From an uncultured Bacteroidales bacterium (GTDB taxonomy: Bacteria; Bacteroidota; Bacteroidia; Bacteroidales; P3): a stretch of 62,818 nt of DNA. This document shows, piece after piece, positions 56,801 through 62,818 of this stretch. The position numbers and the translations under genes were made by a program. Where the stretch lies: assembly GCA_900315935.1 (NCBI GenBank), contig ONBB01000010.1:1-62818 (forward strand), in the 5' to 3' direction. Below the pieces are notes generated by a model. That model saw only the letters and a program-made list of their open reading frames with translations. It searched no databases and was not told the DNA's origin. The number at the start of each line of letters is the position of its first letter. The first letter of the stretch is position 1.

Positions 56801-57532
56801 ATGTTCCTCTTCCATAGGAAAACCGAGAGCAAAGCCTTCTACGCTTTCTTCAAAAACATATTTGGATTCACCCCACGCCGCACCGAGCTCTATCGTATTG
56901 CGCTCACCCATCGTTCCATATCGGCCAACCACAAAGGGCACCGTATCAACAACGAGCGCCTGGAGTATCTGGGCGATGCGGTGCTGGGTGCCGCGGTGGC
57001 CGACTTCCTATATAAGAAGTACCCCTACGAGGGCGAAGGGTTCCTCACCGAACTGCGCTCCAAGATAGTCAGCCGTCGCAGCCTCAACGCTTTGGCCAAG
57101 CAAATCGGCCTGCTGGAACTGATTGAGTACCAGCGTCAGCAGTCCGGTGCCTTCAAGTCCATCGGCGGCGACGCCTTCGAGGCCACCGTGGGTGCCATCT
57201 ACCTGGAAAAGGGGTATAAGTTCACCCAACGCGTATTGATTGAGCGCATATTGCGAGTCCATGTCGACGTGGAAGAATTGGCCAAAGCCGACTGGAACTT
57301 CAAGAGCAAGATTATCGACTGGGGTCAAAGGACCCACCGCAAGGTAACGTTCGAGATCGTGCGTACCTTCACACAGGGGCGCGACCACCGCCGGCAGTAC
57401 GAGAGTCGGGTGCTCATCAACGGCAAGGCCCAACAGTCAGCCATCGAGTACTCCATCAAAGCCTCCGAGCAGCTGGCGGCCGAGAAGACCTATCGCGACC
57501 TGCAATCCCGAGGAATTATCAAGGCCAAGTGA
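56801..57532 (+). CDS. rnc: Ribonuclease III
   Basis: Cleaves double-stranded RNA in rRNA and mRNA processing. A 243-residue protein. The signature NNERLEYLGDAVLGAAV is at about 47-63 (with the catalytic acidic residues), GDAFEATVGAIYLEKG at about 124-139, and a C-terminal double-stranded-RNA-binding domain (about 165-240). The start at 56801 is chosen because it follows fabF by 4 nt and gives the usual length. Its stop overlaps the GTG start of the next gene. Confidence 0.96.
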   Translation: MFLFHRKTESKAFYAFFKNIFGFTPRRTELYRIALTHRSISANHKGHRINNERLEYLGDAVLGAAVADFLYKKYPYEGEGFLTELRSKIVSRRSLNALAKQIGLLELIEYQRQQSGAFKSIGGDAFEATVGAIYLEKGYKFTQRVLIERILRVHVDVEELAKADWNFKSKIIDWGQRTHRKVTFEIVRTFTQGRDHRRQYESRVLINGKAQQSAIEYSIKASEQLAAEKTYRDLQSRGIIKAK

Positions 57533-58278
57533 AGCCACTTGTCGCCATATTGCTGCTGCAGTTGGTGGGAATTGCCCACGTATCGGGGCAGTTTGCCAAC
57601 GTGCCTGCCGATGCCCGCAACGGTGCGCTGGGCGGGATGCATGCACCCGACACGGCGATACGCAGGGTAGGCATCGGCTACCGACAGGGTTATGGCATGG
57701 CCGACATGGCCACCCGCATGGTGGCAGCGACATGGAATCTGGGCAGCAGGGGCAGGATGGCAGCAGAATACATCCACTTCGGCGACCGCATCTACCACGA
57801 GCAGCAGGCGGCAGCGGGCTACAGCATGCGACTGACCGACTGGCTCACGGCAGGCATCCGCGGGCGATACCTGCGCATGGCCACCGACGACGCCCACTAC
57901 GAGGCGCGCCAATGGCTGGCGGCCGAGGCGGCGGTGCACGCCAGGCTGGGCGAGCGCCTGACGCTATATGCCGAGGGCGGAAGCCGACCGTGGGACGAAA
58001 CGAGACCCTGGCAAGGGCGCATCGGTCTGGCATACAGGGCGGTGGAGGGGCTGACCACACTGGTGGAACTGGACAGCGAGGTGCGTACACGACTGCGGAT
58101 GGGGGCTGAATACTGCTACCGCCGCCACTACTTCATCCGCGCCGGCCTGGCCACCCACCCCACCCTGCTCACCTTTGGCCTCGGTGCCCGTCTGGGCATC
58201 TATGGCATCGACTTCGCCGTCGAGAGCCACGAGTACCTTGGCCTCACGCCTCAAATCACCCTTTCCGTATGTCCATAG
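57529..58278 (+). CDS. Outer-membrane beta-barrel-like protein
   Basis: A 249-residue exported protein (GTG start, signal to about HVSGQ). The sequence alternates in short amphipathic strands, with DARNGALGGMHAPDTA after the signal and a C-terminal strand ending TLSVCP, suggesting a small outer-membrane barrel of the PorV/UPF0164-like type. It is coupled to rnc by a GTGA overlap and overlaps the next gene by 10 nt. Function unknown. Confidence 0.7.
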   Translation: MKPLVAILLLQLVGIAHVSGQFANVPADARNGALGGMHAPDTAIRRVGIGYRQGYGMADMATRMVAATWNLGSRGRMAAEYIHFGDRIYHEQQAAAGYSMRLTDWLTAGIRGRYLRMATDDAHYEARQWLAAEAAVHARLGERLTLYAEGGSRPWDETRPWQGRIGLAYRAVEGLTTLVELDSEVRTRLRMGAEYCYRRHYFIRAGLATHPTLLTFGLGARLGIYGIDFAVESHEYLGLTPQITLSVCP

Positions 58279-60131
58279 CACGACGCATACTGCTGATAAT
58301 CATACTAATGATACCACTGTCGGCCGTAGCGCAGATGGAGGATGCCATCGAGCAGTGGCTGGGCGAAGAGGTCAGCGAGGCAGAGGCGGCCGAGTTGAAC
58401 GACCTGTTGCTGCAACTGCGCGAGGAACCCGTCAACGTGAACGACACCGCCTCGCTGGCCACGCTGCCGTTTTTCTCACCGTTTCAAATCAAAGCCCTGC
58501 GCAACTACATGTTGCTTTACGGCCAGCTGCTGAGCGTGCAGGAGCTGCATGCCGTGCCAGGCTTCGACAGTGCGGCGGTGGCACGGCTGGCACCCTACCT
58601 CACAGCCAGACCCTACGCCGAATATGAGGGCATGCAATGGTGGCGCGGCACCCACACACTGGTGAGCGGCATCGGCGGCACCATGGAGGAGGCCGAGGGT
58701 TACCGCAACGGCAGCTATGAGGGCGACCGACTGCATGCACTGCTCTGTTACACATATAGATACCGCAACAACATCACCCTGCGCATCAGCGCCGACAAGG
58801 ACCCGACCGAGCCGTGGGGGCGCGACAACTACTACAACTACAGCCTCCTGCTGCGCGACCTGGGGCGGGTGAAAGCCCTTGCCGTAGGACGCTACCACCT
58901 GCAATTCGGCCAAGGGCTGACGCTGTGGACGGGGCTCGAGCCGTTCAACCTGACAGGCTCCTCGCCGGTACGCTACGCATCGGGGGTGCGCCAGGCCGGG
59001 GCCTTCAACGAGCAGGACTGGCAGCAGGGCGCGGCGGCCACCATTGCCGTGGGGCACGGGGTGGAGGTGTCGGCCTTCGGGTCGAGGAAGGCGGGCGAGT
59101 GGCTGGGCGGCGGGCACGTGGGCTACCGCCACGGCAACCTCATTGCAGGGCTGACCGCCGTGGGGACGTGGCTCGACGACAGCCTACAAATGCGCGACTA
59201 CGCCTACAACCAGACCTATTTCCGTGGCGACCGCACGCTGAACCTGGGCGTGGATGCCATGTACCAGCACGGCCCACTGCTGCTATTCGGCGAGGCGGCT
59301 GTGGGCGACAACGGACGTATGGCGGGTATCGGCGGCCTGCGCGTCAGCACGGGCGGAGGCAACAGCCTCGGCATGACAGCGCGCCACTACGACCCCATGT
59401 ACCACAACCTCCATGCACAAGCCTACGCCATCTCCACCACACGCAACGAGCAGGGGCTGACATTCGACGCACAACTGCAACTGCCACTGAAGGTTAGCAC
59501 ATTGGTCAGCGTCGACCTGCACCGCTTTCCTGCACCGCGCTACGGAGCCTACAGCCCCACCACCGGAGCCTGGCTGCGGGCCAACTTCAGCCGGCCGCTA
59601 GGGCGACACACCGAGGCCGAAGTGCGATATGCCTGGCGGCGCAAGCAGCGCAACGTGCCCAACCTGGACAGCACCCTGTACCTCGGCGAACAGACCCTGC
59701 GGCAGCAGCTGCAGTTCCACCTGCGCTACCGGCGCGGCCCCTGGCGGCTCACCACGCGAGCCGTGGCGGCATGGTTCGACCCCGAGCAGTCGGAGCGGCA
59801 GCAAGGGTGGCTCCTGGCACAGGAGGCACGCTACAGCGCACGGCGGTGGCAACTGGCGGCACAGGCGGCATGGTTCGACATCGGGGGGTACTATGCCCGC
59901 ATCTACCTCAGCGAGAGCAACCTGCAGTACCAGTTTGCCATCCCCATGCTCAACGGACGCGGGGCACGTGTGGCGGCGGTGCTGCGGTGGCAAATCACCG
60001 AGGCCCTGACCCTCGGCATGAAGTACACCCTCACCGCCTACCCCGACCAGGAGCACATCGGCACCGGCGACACCCAAACCGAGGGTAACACACGCCAAAC
60101 GTGGCACTTACAGCTGCGGTGGAAATTCTGA
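58269..60131 (+). CDS. Helix-hairpin-helix plus beta-barrel outer-membrane protein
   Basis: A 620-residue exported protein. A signal peptide ends at about residue 22 (SAVAQ). An unusual ComEA-like helix-hairpin-helix segment follows at about 55-120 (NVNDTASLATLPFFSPFQI, SVQELHAVPGFDSAAVARL). The rest is a large beta-barrel ending in QLRWKF. This domain pairing is found in many Bacteroidota; the role is not established. It is coupled to the preceding barrel gene by a 10-nt overlap, so the two may work together. Confidence 0.8.
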   Translation: MSIARRILLIIILMIPLSAVAQMEDAIEQWLGEEVSEAEAAELNDLLLQLREEPVNVNDTASLATLPFFSPFQIKALRNYMLLYGQLLSVQELHAVPGFDSAAVARLAPYLTARPYAEYEGMQWWRGTHTLVSGIGGTMEEAEGYRNGSYEGDRLHALLCYTYRYRNNITLRISADKDPTEPWGRDNYYNYSLLLRDLGRVKALAVGRYHLQFGQGLTLWTGLEPFNLTGSSPVRYASGVRQAGAFNEQDWQQGAAATIAVGHGVEVSAFGSRKAGEWLGGGHVGYRHGNLIAGLTAVGTWLDDSLQMRDYAYNQTYFRGDRTLNLGVDAMYQHGPLLLFGEAAVGDNGRMAGIGGLRVSTGGGNSLGMTARHYDPMYHNLHAQAYAISTTRNEQGLTFDAQLQLPLKVSTLVSVDLHRFPAPRYGAYSPTTGAWLRANFSRPLGRHTEAEVRYAWRRKQRNVPNLDSTLYLGEQTLRQQLQFHLRYRRGPWRLTTRAVAAWFDPEQSERQQGWLLAQEARYSARRWQLAAQAAWFDIGGYYARIYLSESNLQYQFAIPMLNGRGARVAAVLRWQITEALTLGMKYTLTAYPDQEHIGTGDTQTEGNTRQTWHLQLRWKF

Positions 60132-60208
60132 AAATTTTTCGCTCAAAACCCTGGAAAACGCCCAAAATGGCAGGTTTTCAATATGCTGATTTTCAGTACT
60201 CAAGAACC

Positions 60209-60246
60209 ACCCTCTTCTTCCTCTCTTCTTCCTCTCTTCTTCCTCT
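60209..60246 (+). repeat. CTCTTCTTC tandem repeat
   Basis: About three and a half units of a 10-bp CTTCTTCCTC repeat. It is near-identical to the block at 35779-35808. Confidence 0.8.
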
Positions 60247-60337
60247 CTAGGGACATGTTCCGCCCATGCCCGGGGAACTGCCCAAAAGAGCCTCGGAAGG
60301 ACAGGGTAAAATGCAACGCGGAGAATCTTTGAAAAAA

Positions 60338-60369
60338 TTTGGCGAAGTCGCACAAAAGATGTATCTTTG
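60338..60369 (+). promoter_or_regulatory. Promoter of hisS
   Basis: -33 TTTG (60338-60341) and -7 TATCTTTG (60362-60369) with 20-nt spacing, 20 nt before the hisS ATG. Confidence 0.85.
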
Positions 60370-60389
60370 CATTTTACAATTGTACAATA

Positions 60390-61742
60390 ATGGCCAACGT
60401 AAAGTGCTCAATACCAAAAGGTACACGCGATTTCCTGCCTGTGGAGATGGCGCGCCGCAACTATATTTTCGACACCATACGCTCGGTTTTCCGCGCCTTT
60501 GCCTTCGAACCCATCGAGACGCCGGCGCTGGAGAACCTCTCCACCCTGATGGGCAAATACGGCGAGGAGGGCGACAAGCTGCTCTTCAAGGTGCTGAACT
60601 CGGGCGACTTTATGGAAGGCGTTGACTTCCAGGAGAGTCCGAACAAGGTGGCGGCCCGCATCTGCGACCGCGGCCTGCGCTACGACCTCACGGTGCCCTT
60701 CGCCCGCTTCGTGGTGCAGCACCGCGACCAGCTGGCCTTCCCCTTCCGCCGCTATCAGCTGCAGCCCGTCTGGCGCGCCGACCGACCCCAAAAGGGCAGA
60801 TACAGAGAGTTTTACCAGTGCGACGCCGACATGATTGGCAGCACCTCGCTGCTGAACGAGCTGGAGCTGGTGCAGATGATTGACATGGTGTTCAGCAAGC
60901 TGAATATCAACGTGGTGGTGAAAATCAACAACCGCAAGGTGCTGGCCGGCATCGCCGAGATGATCGGGGCGCCGGAGCGGCTGGTGGACATCACGGTGGC
61001 CATCGACAAGCTGGACAAAATCGGCCTTGACAACGTGCGCAACGAGCTGAAAGAGCGCGGCCTGAGCGACAGCCAGGTGGCGGCGCTCGACCCCGTCTTC
61101 GCCCTCTCGGGCGATGCGGCGCAGAAACTGGCCTCGCTGGAGCAGATGTTTGGGAACGTGGAAGTTGGCAAGCAGGGCGTGGCCGAATTGAAGGAACTTT
61201 TCGGATACATCGCCGCCGCCGACATACGGTGCGAGGTGGAACTCGACCTCACGCTGGCGCGCGGCCTGAACTACTACACCGGCGCCATCTTCGAGGTGAA
61301 AGCCAAGGATGTGAGCATCGGAAGCATCTGTGGCGGAGGACGTTACGACAACCTGACCGGCATTTTCGGCATGGCCGACGTGAGTGGCGTGGGCATCTCG
61401 TTCGGCGCCGACCGCATCTACGACGTGCTGACCGAGCTCGAGGGATTCCCGCAGGACCTCTCGCAGGCGGCACGGGTGATGTTCATCAACTTTGGCCCTG
61501 CGGAACAGGCTGTGTGCGTGGCCATTGCCTCACAGCTGCGCCGCGCCGGGGTGGCCACCCTTATCTACCCCGAGGCGGCCAAGATGAAGAAGCAGATGGA
61601 GTACGCCAATCGCCGCGGCGTGCCCTTCGTGGCCTTCGTGGGCGAAAGCGAAATGCGCGACAACACCGTAACCCTCAAGAACATGACCGACGGCACACAG
61701 GAGACCCTGGCGGTGGCCGACATGATAGAGAAACTGAAGTGA
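60390..61742 (+). CDS. hisS: Histidyl-tRNA synthetase
   Basis: Charges tRNA-His. A 450-residue class II synthetase. Motif 1 is in the first 60 residues (KGTRDFLP and onward), motif 2 has [21 protein letters not shown] at about 125-145, the His-specific loops are [14 protein letters not shown] and [13 protein letters not shown], and the anticodon-binding domain fills about 350-450. The ATG at 60390 is chosen over 60339 because it follows the promoter and matches the family start. Its stop overlaps the GTG of the next gene. Confidence 0.97.
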   Translation: MANVKCSIPKGTRDFLPVEMARRNYIFDTIRSVFRAFAFEPIETPALENLSTLMGKYGEEGDKLLFKVLNSGDFMEGVDFQESPNKVAARICDRGLRYDLTVPFARFVVQHRDQLAFPFRRYQLQPVWRADRPQKGRYREFYQCDADMIGSTSLLNELELVQMIDMVFSKLNINVVVKINNRKVLAGIAEMIGAPERLVDITVAIDKLDKIGLDNVRNELKERGLSDSQVAALDPVFALSGDAAQKLASLEQMFGNVEVGKQGVAELKELFGYIAAADIRCEVELDLTLARGLNYYTGAIFEVKAKDVSIGSICGGGRYDNLTGIFGMADVSGVGISFGADRIYDVLTELEGFPQDLSQAARVMFINFGPAEQAVCVAIASQLRRAGVATLIYPEAAKMKKQMEYANRRGVPFVAFVGESEMRDNTVTLKNMTDGTQETLAVADMIEKLK

Positions 61743-62686
61743 AGCGACTGACATTCATACTATTGCTGCTCCTTCCGCTGGCCACCCTGGCGCAGGACAC
61801 GCTCTTTGTGCGCGTTACCGATACCGTAACCGTGCTGCGTACCGACACGGTAACCGTGCTGCGCGTGGACTCGGTCTACATCCTGCGCACCGACACCGTC
61901 ATCCGCCGCGAGGCCGACACCGCCGCCCTGAGCGCCATGAAGGAAAAAGAGAAATTCTACCGCGAAATCCTCTCGGCCAACGGTGTGGACAAAGAGAAGC
62001 TGGAAGCCGAGCGCAACCACTATATCCGCATGGTGGACTCGCTGCGCTCCCTGGTGCGCATCGCCGAGCTGGAGAACGTGCGCAAGGACGAGGCCAACAA
62101 GTACCTCGAGGAGCGCGTCCGCATCGCCGAAGAGCGCACCGCCCAGGCCACCAACCGCAAGAAGAAGGTGCGCCCGATACAAGGCGTGGCCATGCGCTTC
62201 TTCCGCACGCCGGAGTGGGAATTCATCCTGCGCAGCGGCGAGCAGCAGGGCACCTACGAGAAACTCCTCAGCAACCGCAACGCCGGCAGCGTGGAGTTCG
62301 ACTACGTAACCGGTGCCTCGGTGATGCTGTGGGATCTTACCAAATACTTCAACCGCGACCCCATGTTGGGTGCCGACAGCGTGCGCCGCACCATACGCCG
62401 CTTCGACCAGGACTTCGCATACGACCTGGGACTCTATATCGGATTCGGCGGCAGCAACCTGTTCAAGAACTTCTACGTCGGCGGCAGCTTCCGCTTCGTC
62501 GACTTCTTCTACCTCACCGCCGGCGTCAACATAGCCGAATACACGGTGCTCAAAGAGGGCTACGAGGACAACAGCCGCGTGGGCGACAACCTGAGCCTCA
62601 AGGACGTAACTGCCAGCGCATGGCTCATCAAGCCCTTCATCTCTCTCTCCATCGACCTGGACTTTTTATCGTACATCAAAAAATAG
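61739..62686 (+). CDS. Coiled-coil envelope protein
   Basis: A 315-residue exported protein (GTG start, signal to LATLAQ). After it come repeats of the type [21 protein letters not shown] (about 27-60), a charged coiled coil (about 65-135), and a beta-rich C-terminal half (about 165-315) that looks like an outer-membrane barrel or lipoprotein-like domain ending [10 protein letters not shown]. Coupled to hisS by a GTGA overlap. Function unknown. Confidence 0.7.
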   Translation: MKRLTFILLLLLPLATLAQDTLFVRVTDTVTVLRTDTVTVLRVDSVYILRTDTVIRREADTAALSAMKEKEKFYREILSANGVDKEKLEAERNHYIRMVDSLRSLVRIAELENVRKDEANKYLEERVRIAEERTAQATNRKKKVRPIQGVAMRFFRTPEWEFILRSGEQQGTYEKLLSNRNAGSVEFDYVTGASVMLWDLTKYFNRDPMLGADSVRRTIRRFDQDFAYDLGLYIGFGGSNLFKNFYVGGSFRFVDFFYLTAGVNIAEYTVLKEGYEDNSRVGDNLSLKDVTASAWLIKPFISLSIDLDFLSYIKK

Positions 62687-62689
62687 CCT

Positions 62690-62818
62690 ATGATATTCAA
62701 TTCTATCCAATTCGCCCTATTCCTGCCGATAGTGTTCCTGCTCTATTGGTTTGTGTTCGACAAGTGGATCTCCAAGTCGCCGCACCAGCTCAAGCTGCAG
62801 AACGCCTTCGTGCTGGTG
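62690..62818 (+). CDS. MBOAT-family O-acyltransferase, N-terminal part (3' end outside window)
   Basis: 43 residues are visible. The opening FNSIQFALFLPIVFLLYWFV and, further on, KLQNAFVLV match the N-terminus of membrane-bound O-acyltransferases of the AlgI/PatA type that acetylate exported polysaccharide. It starts 3 nt after the preceding stop. The catalytic His region is outside the window. Confidence 0.8.
   Translation, partial: MIFNSIQFALFLPIVFLLYWFVFDKWISKSPHQLKLQNAFVLV

Overview
The window looks like a 62.8 kb piece of a Bacteroidota chromosome, most likely order Bacteroidales. The evidence is the promoter style (a -33 TTTG and a -7 TAnnTTTG box ahead of many genes), type IX secretion and gliding proteins (PorT-like, PorE-like, GldD), a TonB-dependent outer-membrane receptor, ECF sigma/anti-sigma pairs, pyruvate:ferredoxin oxidoreductase and a phosphate butyryltransferase. 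Core genes are GC-rich. The stretch from about 0.9 to 5.1 kb is clearly AT-rich and looks acquired.

Left end, 1-7.9 kb, accessory. The window opens inside nifJ. After the nifJ stop come an AT-rich cassette (a membrane protein, an LRR-like protein, a zinc-ribbon protein, then an AAA ATPase translationally coupled to a DUF4276/TOPRIM-like protein) and a 331-bp internal fragment of nifJ. The last 39 bp of that fragment are identical to the first 39 bp of the window. A small protein, a lipocalin lipoprotein and a possible SLOG-HTH-PD-(D/E)XK nuclease protein with a -1 frameshift follow.

8-24.4 kb: a PorT-like barrel, yraN, aroE, two tRNA-Leu genes, a giant exported protein of about 1506 residues, a 0.8-kb cluster of palindromic repeats, a minus-strand run (TonB receptor, HsdR-N-like protein, ECF sigma, anti-sigma, exported protein), a PAS protein, ptb, a short-chain dehydrogenase and enolase.

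24.4-35.4 kb is an envelope and isoprenoid block on the minus strand: miaA, a PorE-like OmpA protein, an LptF/LptG-type permease, rseP, dxr, an M23 peptidase and ppiD. 36-40 kb holds a second sigma/anti-sigma/exported-protein trio that is paralogous to the first and carries a G12 tract, then lipoproteins and a third ECF sigma. 40-48.4 kb is house-keeping: an rRNA/tRNA methyltransferase, thiL, pcm, gldD, mrdA, rodA, clpX. 48.4-62.8 kb has a CNNM transporter, a GH2-like pseudoenzyme, rsgA, a SUMF1 lipoprotein, a Sel1-repeat protein with a structured RNA upstream, acpP-fabF-rnc, two outer-membrane proteins, hisS, a coiled-coil envelope protein and the start of an MBOAT acyltransferase.

The intergenic DNA is unusually structured. 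It has 11-bp-phased CCCTA arrays at six loci, long perfect hairpins, GCGAAT palindromes, and 7-bp tandem repeats, three of which sit inside the reading frames of conserved enzymes.
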